Positions 1 to 6,550 of a DNA stretch of 8,401 bases are shown here, piece after piece. The number at the start of each line of letters is the position of its first letter. Within the stretch, counting starts at the first letter, position 1. The notes below the pieces were generated by a model that was not told the origin of the DNA, made no database searches, and saw only the letters and a program-made list of their open reading frames with translations. Made by a program: the position numbers and the translations under genes. Source of the stretch: Desulfobacteraceae bacterium UBA2771 (GTDB taxonomy: Bacteria > Desulfobacterota > Desulfobacteria > Desulfobacterales > Desulfosarcinaceae); NCBI GenBank assembly GCA_002352605.1, contig DEIP01000181.1:6169-14569 (forward strand), in the 5' to 3' direction.

Positions 1-1518
1 AAGGGGACCCGGGCCTACCAACCTGTGCTGCTTAAGCCCGATATCAGTCGCGATGCACTGGCGGCCATCGAGGTGAACCGGTGGGACCTGCCCGGAATTG
101 TTGTGGACGTCTCGCCTAGAAGGGATTATATTTTCACTCCCAGTTCGGCCCATATTCTGGGATATATGGGGGAGATCGGTGTCGAAGATCTGAAAAAAGG
201 GATCTACGGTGACTGTAAAGCAGGTGATTTTATTGGAAAGTACGGCATCGAAAGGGCAAGGGAACACTGGCTTCGTGGTAAGCGTGGCGGCCAGCAGGTG
301 GAGGTCAACGCCACCGGTCAGGTGGTCCGGGTGCTCAATACCGTGGATGCGACCCCCGGCCACAATATCGTCTTGTCTGTCGACCGATCCCTCCAACTTA
401 CCGCGGAGCAGTTGCTAACGGACCAGGCGGGAGCGGCCGTGGCGGTGGATCCGTCTACCGGTCAGATCCTGGCCATGGCATCGAGTCCCTCCTTCGACCA
501 GAATGCCTTCATCTCCGGCATGTCCCATGAAACTTGGAACGCGCTGGTATCGGATCCCTTGCATCCCCTTGAAAACAAGGCCATCCAGGGTGAATATCCG
601 CCCGCCTCCACTTACAAGATTATCGCTGCGGCGGCCGGGCTCGAAGAGGGCGTTATCGATGAGCACACCTCGTTTTTCTGTCCCGGGTTTCTCAAGTTCG
701 GCAATCGCACCTATCGATGCTGGAAGAAGTGGGGACATGGGGAGGTGGATATCATCAAGGCCTTGAGCGAATCCTGCGATGTTTACTTTTATAAGGTGGG
801 ACAGGAGCTTGGCGTAGACCGCTTGGCCTGGTACGCCAGGGCCTTTGGTCTGGGTGTGCCCACCGGTTTGGACATGGATCATGAAGGGGGCGGCTTGGTA
901 CCCACCGCCCAGTGGAAGAAAAAGCGGACGGGCATTGCATGGCAAAAAGGAGAGACCCTGTCCATCGTGATCGGACAGGGGTTCAATCTGACTACCCCTT
1001 TGCAAATGGCCATGGTGGTGGCTGCCGTCGGCAACGGTGGCACACGCTATCGGCCCCAGATCGTCAAAACCATCCGGACCGCGGACGGGAAGACTATTTA
1101 TGAGAGTGTTCCCGAAGTCGCAGGAAGGCTGCCGATCAGCGAAAAAAACTTGGGGATCGTCAGGGAAGGGCTGTTCAAGACCGTCAACGATCGGCACGGG
1201 ACGGCCTGGCGCAGCCGGCTGGAGGGCGTGGCCATGTGCGGCAAGACCGGGACCGCCCAGGTCGTGGGACGGCGGGAGGATGACACCGATGGTGACGGTG
1301 CCGGCGATCCGATCAAGGATCACGCCTGGTTCGTGGCCTATGCGCCCCGGGAGGATCCCAGGATTGCCGTGGCGGTAATTGTCGAGCACGGGGAACATGG
1401 ATCCAGTACCGCTGCGCCGGTGGCGGCCGAAATGATCCGGTTTTATCTGTCCGGTGGGAAACCAGAAGTCGATGCATCTATAGCGGCAACCCGGACGACC
1501 CCCGACGAAGGGGGCTAA
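1..1518 (+). CDS. mrdA: Penicillin-binding protein 2 (peptidoglycan D,D-transpeptidase), 5'-truncated by window edge
   Basis: This is the elongasome transpeptidase that cross-links new lateral-wall peptidoglycan in the periplasm, working with RodA, encoded next. The frame is open from base 1 and already reads PBP2-like sequence before the first possible start (GTG at 25), so the true start lies upstream. About 505 residues are present. Against the roughly 630-residue E. coli protein, about 127 N-terminal residues (membrane anchor and start of the pedestal domain) are missing. The visible part begins in the pedestal domain (PGIVVDVSPRRDY, then AHILGYMGEIG) and continues through the transpeptidase domain. 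The catalytic motifs are present: S-T-Y-K with the nucleophile Ser at codon 607-609, S-C-D at 772-780, and K-T-G-T at 1243-1254. Three Cys and one His around the SCD motif resemble a metal site (see findings). The gene ends 157 bases before rodA. Family assignment is very secure; the symbol follows PBP2 usage (mrdA/pbpA). Confidence 0.95.
   Translation, partial: KGTRAYQPVLLKPDISRDALAAIEVNRWDLPGIVVDVSPRRDYIFTPSSAHILGYMGEIGVEDLKKGIYGDCKAGDFIGKYGIERAREHWLRGKRGGQQVEVNATGQVVRVLNTVDATPGHNIVLSVDRSLQLTAEQLLTDQAGAAVAVDPSTGQILAMASSPSFDQNAFISGMSHETWNALVSDPLHPLENKAIQGEYPPASTYKIIAAAAGLEEGVIDEHTSFFCPGFLKFGNRTYRCWKKWGHGEVDIIKALSESCDVYFYKVGQELGVDRLAWYARAFGLGVPTGLDMDHEGGGLVPTAQWKKKRTGIAWQKGETLSIVIGQGFNLTTPLQMAMVVAAVGNGGTRYRPQIVKTIRTADGKTIYESVPEVAGRLPISEKNLGIVREGLFKTVNDRHGTAWRSRLEGVAMCGKTGTAQVVGRREDDTDGDGAGDPIKDHAWFVAYAPREDPRIAVAVIVEHGEHGSSTAAPVAAEMIRFYLSGGKPEVDASIAATRTTPDEGG
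1499..1514 (+). other. Short GC hairpin at the mrdA stop codon
   Basis: Five C residues (1499-1503) can pair with five G residues (1510-1514) around the 6-nt loop GACGAA, ending just before the TAA stop. No U-tract follows, so it is not a canonical intrinsic terminator. It could slow ribosomes or protect the mRNA end, or simply reflect codon choice in the poorly constrained C-terminal tail (TTPDEGG). Confidence 0.35.
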
Positions 1519-1593
1519 ACCGCGACAGTGAGGGGATTGTCCGTTGCATGCACCGGGCAATACGGGCGAACTGAAAACAGATAGAACCCTTTT

Positions 1594-1630
1594 GTTGAAG
1601 CACCTGACGGCTTGCCGCGGGAGCTTCAAC
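1594..1630 (+). other. Strong imperfect stem-loop in the mrdA-rodA intergenic gap
   Basis: The outer arms GTTGAAGC (1594-1601) and GCTTCAAC (1623-1630) are perfectly complementary. After an A-A mismatch, CCTG (1603-1606) pairs with CGGG (1618-1621), including one G-U wobble. After a bulged A, CGG (1608-1610) pairs with CCG (1615-1617) and closes the tetraloop CTTG. This gives 15 pairs in 37 nt. The flank on neither strand has a U-tract, so a Rho-independent terminator is unlikely. It sits 45 nt upstream of the rodA start in an otherwise featureless 157-base gap. Possible roles are mRNA processing or stability between the two genes, control of rodA expression, or a copy of a dispersed palindromic repeat. 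Confidence 0.6.
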
Positions 1631-1675
1631 TGTTGGCATATCCACGACAGCCGGAATTTTACGGAATAGGAAGCC

Positions 1676-2779
1676 ATGTTTGACCGACGATTGCTGCAAT
1701 GTTTTGACTGGGGGCTGCTGGTGCTCACGTTGTCTATCGGCGCCGTGGGTCTGGTGGCCCTGTACAGTGCGGTATCCGCCGGTGCGATCGAACCGGATAT
1801 CACACTGTTTAAAAAACAGCTGATTTGGTACGGCGGTGGCACAGGGGTCATGGTCTTCTGTTTTCTTTTTGACTACAAGCAGTTCGAACGGTTTGCCAAC
1901 TTGATCTACCTGACATCCGTAGGCACATTAACGGCGGTGCTGTTTTTTGGCAAGTATGTGGGCGGATCCCGGCGCTGGCTTCATTTTGGGCCTTTTTCCC
2001 TTCAACCCTCCGAAATGGCCAAGGTTGCCGTCATCATCGTTCTGGCCCACTATTATGCCAAACTGATCAACACCGAAGGGCTCACCCTACGGGACCTGAT
2101 GGTCCCTGCTCTTCTGACTGCGGTGCCCTTTGCCCTGATCGTTCGCCAGCCGGATCTGGGCACGGCCATGGTGATTGCGCTGATTGCCGGAGCCATGACT
2201 CTTTTTGCCAAAATCGAGCGCAGAACCTTCGGTTGGCTGGTGGCCACCTTCGCCATGCTTGTACCGTTGGTCTGGTTTTTTCTGCGCGGCTACCAGAAAC
2301 AGCGAATCCTGACATTTTTGGATCCGGACCGGGATCCGCTGGGGGCCGGTTATCATGTTATCCAATCCAAAATTGCCATCGGATCGGGGATGCTCACGGG
2401 AAAAGGGTTTTTAAAGGGGACCCAAAACGCCCTCTCTTTTTTACCGGAACAGCATACCGATTTCATCTTCTCTGTGATAGCTGAAGAGTGGGGGCTGATG
2501 GGGGCATTGATGGTGATCATCCTGTTTTTATTTATTATCGCCTGGGGACTGCGTATTGCCGGCCGATGTCGGGATCCTTTCGGCACCATCTTGTCCGTTG
2601 GGGTGACCGCCATGATTGCCTGGCAGGTATTTATCAACATCGGGATGGTCATGGGGCTCATGCCGGTGGTGGGGGTGACCCTGCCATTTGTGAGCTACGG
2701 TGGGTCCTCGATTATTACCATGATGATGGGCATCGGTCTGCTCATGAATGTGAGCATGCGCCGATTCAAATTTGAATAG
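1676..2779 (+). CDS. rodA: Rod shape-determining protein RodA (SEDS peptidoglycan glycosyltransferase)
   Basis: RodA is an integral membrane enzyme that polymerises lipid II into glycan strands during cell elongation and pairs with PBP2. The product has 367 residues, close to the 370 of E. coli RodA. It is highly hydrophobic, with roughly ten membrane segments beginning at residues 12-34. SEDS hallmarks visible are QPDLGTAMV, then LPEQHTDFIFSVIAEEWG, whose Asp262 matches the essential extracellular-loop Asp of RodA enzymes, and PFVSYGGSS at 337-345 near the C terminus. The ATG start is supported by the fit of the N terminus to the family and by AGGAAG at 1668-1673, although that site is unusually close (2 nt). 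Placement directly after PBP2 favours RodA over its paralogue FtsW. It ends 67 bases before the bactofilin start and is probably co-transcribed with it. Confidence 0.96.
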   Translation: MFDRRLLQCFDWGLLVLTLSIGAVGLVALYSAVSAGAIEPDITLFKKQLIWYGGGTGVMVFCFLFDYKQFERFANLIYLTSVGTLTAVLFFGKYVGGSRRWLHFGPFSLQPSEMAKVAVIIVLAHYYAKLINTEGLTLRDLMVPALLTAVPFALIVRQPDLGTAMVIALIAGAMTLFAKIERRTFGWLVATFAMLVPLVWFFLRGYQKQRILTFLDPDRDPLGAGYHVIQSKIAIGSGMLTGKGFLKGTQNALSFLPEQHTDFIFSVIAEEWGLMGALMVIILFLFIIAWGLRIAGRCRDPFGTILSVGVTAMIAWQVFINIGMVMGLMPVVGVTLPFVSYGGSSIITMMMGIGLLMNVSMRRFKFE

Positions 2780-2836
2780 CCGCCACCGTCGGTCATCCTG
2801 GTCGACGTATGCAAACGTGTTATTCAATCGAAAAAA

Positions 2837-2843
2837 AGGGGAG
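2837..2843 (+). promoter_or_regulatory. Ribosome binding site fixing the bactofilin start
   Basis: AGGGGAG lies 3 nt before the ATG at 2847. The same frame is open upstream to a TTG at 2772 inside the rodA stop region, but the 25 residues this would add do not look like bactofilin and have no comparable Shine-Dalgarno site. The ATG at 2847, giving MKKKESVDH, is therefore preferred. Confidence 0.7.
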
Positions 2844-2846
2844 ACG

Positions 2847-3251
2847 ATGAAAAAAAAGGAGTCTGTGGACCATATCTCCACCCTGTTGGGTTTGGGGACC
2901 ACCATCGATGGAACCCTGGCTTTTAAAGACACGATCCGACTGGATGGTGCGGTCAATGGGAAAATATTTTCGGAGAAGGGCACGCTGATTGTCGGCGAAC
3001 GTGCGGTGTTGGAGGCACAGATCAGTGTGGGAACCGCCATTGTCAAGGGGACCGTCAATGGTCATATCCAAGCGGCGGATCGGATTGAAATCTATCCGCC
3101 GGCCAAAATCAGCGGGGATATCCAGGCACCGATCGTTTCCATTGAAACCGGTGTTTTCTTTAATGGAAATTGCAGCATGAGCAAGCCTGAACCCCCGCCG
3201 GTTGAAAAAAAAACGATGGATCAAAAGGCCGATGAAAAGAAATCCGGATGA
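2847..3251 (+). CDS. Bactofilin family cytoskeletal protein (CcmA-like, DUF583)
   Basis: Bactofilins are small right-handed beta-helix proteins that polymerise without nucleotide into filaments, often membrane-bound, and recruit or position wall enzymes and morphogenetic factors. From the chosen ATG the protein has 134 residues. It has a short Lys-rich N-terminal tail (MKKKES), a core of about residues 13-111 with the repeated Gly-rich turns of the beta-helix (IDGTL, LDGAVNGKI, VKGTVNGHI, ISGDI), and a charged Pro/Lys tail of 23 residues (112-134). The FFNGNCSM end of the core is typical of the family. No enzyme motif is present, as expected. It lies just after PBP2 and RodA, so I infer a role in elongation or shape. 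A longer TTG start at 2772 overlapping rodA is possible but less likely. The name ccmA is used in some lineages but not assigned here. Confidence 0.93.
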   Translation: MKKKESVDHISTLLGLGTTIDGTLAFKDTIRLDGAVNGKIFSEKGTLIVGERAVLEAQISVGTAIVKGTVNGHIQAADRIEIYPPAKISGDIQAPIVSIETGVFFNGNCSMSKPEPPPVEKKTMDQKADEKKSG

Positions 3252-3269
3252 TGGGTTGTTAAAAAACCT

Positions 3270-3299
3270 TTGACATTTTAGCCACGCTGATGGTATAGA
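3270..3299 (+). promoter_or_regulatory. Sigma70-type promoter for the atp operon
   Basis: A perfect -35 box TTGACA (3270-3275) is followed after 18 nt by TATAGA (3294-3299), a 4-of-6 match to the -10 consensus. It lies in the only sizeable gap before atpF' and points toward it, with a transcription start expected near 3305-3308. The spacing is one base over the optimum. It would make the ATP synthase genes a unit separate from the upstream cell-shape genes, though read-through is possible because no strong terminator is seen after bactofilin. Confidence 0.65.
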
Positions 3300-3305
3300 C
3301 CGCCG

Positions 3306-3391
3306 CAGCTCGCGCATTCCGTAAGTTATATCATTCACAGACAATATGATTTTTTAAGAACATTTAATCCTACTTGAACGGAGGCACTTAG
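3306..3391 (+). promoter_or_regulatory. Untranslated leader of the atp operon with Shine-Dalgarno site
   Basis: About 86 bases separate the predicted transcription start from atpF'. The stretch is AT-rich near its middle and contains a weak 5-bp stem, ATCAT (3330-3334) with ATGAT (3346-3350), followed by five more T residues to 3355. That is a terminator-like shape but too weak to call. A strong GGAGG (3380-3384) sits 7 nt before the ATG. No reading frame or known riboswitch pattern is recognised in the leader. Confidence 0.45.
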
Positions 3392-3817
3392 ATGGTAAGC
3401 GTCGATGGGTCCATAGTGGTGCAGATCGTTAATTTCCTGTTGTTGATTTGGGTTTTGAATATGGTGCTTTACAAGCCCATCCGAAAAATCCTGCTGGATC
3501 GAAAAGATAAAGTGACCGGACTCCAGTCGGATATCGACGGCTCCGCCGATCAGGTGATGGCAAAGGAGACCGCCTATGCCGATGGCATCCGTCAGGCGCG
3601 GGCCTCCGGGCAGAAGGAAAAGGAAACGCTGATGCAGGCTGCCGAAGAGGAGGAAAAGGCGATCATCGGCAAGATCAACGCGTCCGTCCAGGTCGAACTC
3701 GAGGCGGTCAAGGAAAAAATTGCCCAGGAGATGGGCACCGTTAAAACCGCGCTTGAATCAGAAATTGATGCATTTGCAGATGCGATTGGACAAAAAATAT
3801 TGGGGAGGGTGGCTTAA
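3392..3817 (+). CDS. atpF': F-type ATP synthase subunit b' (second peripheral-stalk b subunit)
   Basis: This subunit is one half of the b/b' heterodimer forming the peripheral stalk that holds the alpha/beta head still against rotation. The 141-residue product has one N-terminal membrane segment at about residues 7-26 (IVNFLLLIWVLNMVLYKP), then a long, highly charged helix rich in Lys, Glu and Ala that would form the stalk coiled coil. The motif NMVLYKPIRKIL at the membrane exit matches b-type subunits. It has no signal-like pre-sequence, unlike the next gene. GGAGG lies 7 nt before the ATG. It is the first gene of the operon, and its TAA overlaps the atpF ATG by one base. The order b' then b is usual in deltaproteobacteria, so b' is the better name than b, although the two are related. 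Confidence 0.9.
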   Translation: MVSVDGSIVVQIVNFLLLIWVLNMVLYKPIRKILLDRKDKVTGLQSDIDGSADQVMAKETAYADGIRQARASGQKEKETLMQAAEEEEKAIIGKINASVQVELEAVKEKIAQEMGTVKTALESEIDAFADAIGQKILGRVA

Positions 3818-4428
3818 TGAAAGTTCCAATTTTCAACGGGAGGCGCAGTCGTGCCCGGTGGCCGTTGCCGATGGCAATAGCCGCGCTTCTTTTATTTGGG
3901 GGCACCATCGGCTTGGCGTCCTCCGGTGGGGGACACGACGAAGTGGTTGCCAAGGGATGGGTGGCAACTGATACCTATCGGGTGATGAATTTTTCCGTGT
4001 TGGCAATCGGACTCTTTCTGGTTCTCAAAAAGCCGGTTTCCAAGGCATTGGGCGGTCGGATCCAGGGTATTAAAGAGCAACTGGAGGAACTGGAGGAGAA
4101 GAAAAAGGCGGCGGAAGCCAAGCTGCTCGAATACGATGCCAAAATGGCCGCGTTGGGAAAAGAAGCGGAAACCATGCTGGCTGAGTACGTCAAGCAGGGG
4201 GAAGACGCCAAGGCCAGGATTCTGGAGGAAGCCGAGGCCGCCGCTGAGAAACTGAAAGAGCAGGCCGGTAAGAATATCGAATATGAATTCTTGCAGGCCA
4301 AAGCTGAACTCAAGGAGCAAATTGTGGAAAAGGCCCTGGCAAAGGCCGAGGCGATCATCAAGGAAAAGATCAATTCGGAAGATCAGGAAAAACTGGTGGA
4401 TGAATATTTAGAGAAGGTGGTGGCATAG
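3817..4428 (+). CDS. atpF: F-type ATP synthase subunit b with N-terminal signal-like extension
   Basis: This is the second peripheral-stalk subunit, partnering b' and binding delta at the top of F1. It is 203 residues, longer than the roughly 156 of E. coli b. The excess is an N-terminal pre-sequence: basic residues R9, R10, R12 and R14, a hydrophobic core at about 17-33, and a small-residue stretch (GLASSGGG) where cleavage after about A34 is plausible. The canonical single membrane segment follows (about 54-70, ending LVLKKPVSKAL), then an uninterrupted charged helix to the C terminus. The start is set by the TAATG overlap with atpF' and the purine-rich GGGGAGGG at 3802-3809. A start at M19 would remove the basic n-region and is less likely. 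A similar extended b subunit is, to my knowledge, typical of deltaproteobacteria. The stop TAG overlaps the GTG start of atpH. Confidence 0.92.
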   Translation: MKVPIFNGRRSRARWPLPMAIAALLLFGGTIGLASSGGGHDEVVAKGWVATDTYRVMNFSVLAIGLFLVLKKPVSKALGGRIQGIKEQLEELEEKKKAAEAKLLEYDAKMAALGKEAETMLAEYVKQGEDAKARILEEAEAAAEKLKEQAGKNIEYEFLQAKAELKEQIVEKALAKAEAIIKEKINSEDQEKLVDEYLEKVVA

Positions 4429-4979
4429 TGAAGAATCTGGCGATTGCAAGGCGGTACGCCAAAGCGCTTCTACTGATCGGCAAAGAGGATAGACAGATCG
4501 ACACTTACCGGGAAGAACTGGGGGCTTTCGCAAATCTGATCGAGCGGGAAAAGGGCCTTCGGCAGGTGCTGGTCAATCCGCTCTACGACGCGGATGGTCG
4601 CAAAAAGGTCATGACGCGCGTGATCGATAATCTGAAACTTTCTCAAGCCATGACCACATTCCTCCTGTTTCTATTCGATAAAGGGCGGGTCGGGTTTTTG
4701 GGAAACATCAACGACTTTTTTCAAAAGTTTGCCGATGAGCTCAAAGGCGTTGCTCGTGCCAGCCTGGTTTCGGCAACGGCACTTTCATCCGAAACCATTG
4801 ATAAAATTCGGTCAGGCCTGTCTGAACGGACAGGTAAGGATATCATTCTGGAGGTTGAGCAGGATTCGAAATTGATCGGCGGAATTGTGACCCGCATCGG
4901 CGATCTGGTTCTGGACGGCAGCGTGAGGACGCAGCTGCTCAATATGAGAGAATCTTTAAAAAGGGGTGAGCGTGTCTAA
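4428..4979 (+). CDS. atpH: F-type ATP synthase subunit delta (OSCP homologue)
   Basis: Delta joins the b/b' stalk to the N termini of the alpha subunits at the top of F1. The 183-residue product has the usual length (E. coli 177). It starts with the family signature RRYAKALL and has a helical N-terminal domain to about residue 105. It ends with the conserved C-terminal block, seen here as LIGGIVTRIGDLVLDGSVRTQL. The start codon is GTG, overlapping the atpF TAG by one base (TAGTG), with AAGGTGG (4414-4420) 7 nt upstream. Its own TAA overlaps the atpA ATG by one base. Translational coupling with both neighbours is likely and would suit fixed stoichiometry of the stalk parts. Confidence 0.95.
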   Translation: MKNLAIARRYAKALLLIGKEDRQIDTYREELGAFANLIEREKGLRQVLVNPLYDADGRKKVMTRVIDNLKLSQAMTTFLLFLFDKGRVGFLGNINDFFQKFADELKGVARASLVSATALSSETIDKIRSGLSERTGKDIILEVEQDSKLIGGIVTRIGDLVLDGSVRTQLLNMRESLKRGERV

Positions 4980-6496
4980 TGGAACTAAGAGCTGAAGAAA
5001 TAAGTCAGATTATCAAAGAGCAGATCACGGATTACGACAAGAAGATTGAACTGAGCGAAACCGGTGTCGTCCTTTCAGTGGGCGACGGCATTGCGCGGGT
5101 GTACGGCCTTGAAAACGTCATGGCACTCGAATTGGTGGAGTTTTCCGGGGGTGTCCTTGGCCTGGTACTCAACCTGGAAGAGGATAACGTGGGTATCGCC
5201 ATCATGGGCGAGGACATCGGCATCAAAGAGGGCGACATGGTCAAACGGACCGGTAAGATTGCCCAGGTGCCGGTCGGTGAGGCTGTGCTTGGCCGCGTGC
5301 TTTCCGGCGTGGGTGAGCCCCTTGACGGCAAGGGTGCCATCGATACTAAGGATTACAGCCGCGTGGAAGTGGTGGCCCCCGGTGTTATCGCCCGAAAATC
5401 GGTTCACGAACCCTGCTACACCGGCCTGAAGGCCATTGACGCCATGACCCCCGTGGGAAAGGGGCAGCGCGAGCTGATTATCGGCGACCGCCAGATCGGT
5501 AAGACCGCGGTGGCCGTTGATGCCATCCTGGCCCAGAAGAACACAGATGTTTTCTGTATTTACGTAGCCTGCGGCCAGAAAAAATCAACCGTTGCCCAGG
5601 TGGCCGCCGTTCTTGAAAGAGAAGGGGCCATGGAATACACCATCATCGTTGCCGCCTGTGCCTCCGACCCGGCGACCCTTCAGTATCTGGCCCCTTACGT
5701 CGGCTGCGCCATGGGTGAATATTTCCGGGACAAAGGCCAGCACGCCCTGATCATTTACGATGATCTTTCCAAGCAGGCGGCTTCCTACCGGCAGGTCTCC
5801 CTGCTGCTCAGACGGCCGCCGGGACGTGAAGCCTACCCCGGCGATATTTTCTACAACCACTCCAGACTGCTGGAACGTTCCGCCAAACTCAGCGACGAAC
5901 TTGGCGCCGGTTCGCTTACCGCCCTGCCAATCATCGAAACCCAGGCCGGCGACGTCTCCGCCTACATCCCGACCAACGTGATTTCCATTACCGACGGTCA
6001 GATATATCTGGAACCGAGCCTGTTCTTTGCGGGTGTGCGACCGGCCATCAACGTCGGGCTTTCGGTATCCCGCGTCGGCGGCGCCGCTCAGACAAAGGCC
6101 ATGAAGAAAGTGGCCGGTACCCTGCGTCTGGACATGGCCCAGTTTCGTGAGTTGGAGGCATTCGCCGCCTTCGGAAGCGACCTGGATGCGGCCACGCAGC
6201 GGCAGCTTACCCGTGGCGAGCGTCTGGTGCAGGTGCTCAAACAGCCCCAGTACCAGCCCCTGTCTCATGAAAAGCAGGTGACCATCCTGTTCGCGGCGAC
6301 CCGTGGGTATCTGGACCCGTTCCCCGCAGACGTTGTGGCCAAATACGAAGCCGGCCTCTACCCCTTCGTTGAAGACCGGTATCCGAAGATCTTTTCCAAA
6401 CTGGAAGAGGCGCAGGATATTACCGACGAGATCGAAGATCTGTTAAAAACCGCTTTAGACGAATACGGTGAAGAATTTAAAGACACCATCAAGTAA
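4979..6496 (+). CDS. atpA: F-type ATP synthase subunit alpha
   Basis: Alpha forms, with beta, the hexameric F1 head; it carries the regulatory nucleotide sites and supplies the arginine finger to beta catalytic sites. The 505-residue product is close to family length (E. coli 513). It has an N-terminal beta-barrel (GDGIARVYGL near residues 35-44), the P-loop GDRQIGKT at 169-176, the segment LLRRPPGREAYPGD, and SVSRVGGAAQ with the arginine finger at R365 (equivalent to E. coli R376; the 11-residue difference comes from a shorter loop before GSLTALP). The C-terminal helical bundle is intact. The P-loop has Ile where most homologues have Thr (GDRQTGKT). AAGGGGTGAG (4961-4970) precedes the ATG, which overlaps the atpH stop. 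A 54-base gap follows before atpG. Confidence 0.98.
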   Translation: MELRAEEISQIIKEQITDYDKKIELSETGVVLSVGDGIARVYGLENVMALELVEFSGGVLGLVLNLEEDNVGIAIMGEDIGIKEGDMVKRTGKIAQVPVGEAVLGRVLSGVGEPLDGKGAIDTKDYSRVEVVAPGVIARKSVHEPCYTGLKAIDAMTPVGKGQRELIIGDRQIGKTAVAVDAILAQKNTDVFCIYVACGQKKSTVAQVAAVLEREGAMEYTIIVAACASDPATLQYLAPYVGCAMGEYFRDKGQHALIIYDDLSKQAASYRQVSLLLRRPPGREAYPGDIFYNHSRLLERSAKLSDELGAGSLTALPIIETQAGDVSAYIPTNVISITDGQIYLEPSLFFAGVRPAINVGLSVSRVGGAAQTKAMKKVAGTLRLDMAQFRELEAFAAFGSDLDAATQRQLTRGERLVQVLKQPQYQPLSHEKQVTILFAATRGYLDPFPADVVAKYEAGLYPFVEDRYPKIFSKLEEAQDITDEIEDLLKTALDEYGEEFKDTIK

Positions 6497-6550
6497 GGCT
6501 GCGCTAAAACTGCTGAACTTAAGACCACATGCGATAAGGACGTAAGCTTT

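Noticed and set aside
1537..1575. Possible promoter in the mrdA-rodA gap around TTGTCC
   Set aside because: No acceptable -10 element lies at a usable distance; the candidate hexamers have too few matches to the consensus.
415..1851. A 478-codon open frame on the - strand, antisense to mrdA and the rodA start
   Set aside because: It reads as a Pro/Gly/His/Arg-rich product with no recognisable domain, and it is opposite a clearly real PBP2 gene. It is a shadow caused by codon bias in the + strand gene.
2764..2777. Perfect 14-bp palindrome ATTCAAATTTGAAT at the end of rodA, resembling an operator
   Set aside because: It is coding sequence for the RodA C terminus (RFKFE). A 7-bp half-site palindrome is expected by chance about once per 16 kb, so one in this window is unremarkable. 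There is no adjacent promoter.
2772..2846. Longer bactofilin start at TTG 2772 overlapping the rodA stop
   Set aside because: The added residues do not resemble the family, and a strong Shine-Dalgarno site supports the ATG at 2847 instead.
3253..3271. Possible terminator after bactofilin: GGTT pairing with AACC, followed by TTT
   Set aside because: The stem has only four or five pairs, with few G-C pairs, and the T-run is three bases long and forms part of the -35 box. It is too weak to call a terminator.
5585..6268. A 227-codon open frame on the - strand within atpA
   Set aside because: It lies fully inside atpA, and the Gly/Val/His-rich translation has no recognisable domain. It is a shadow frame.
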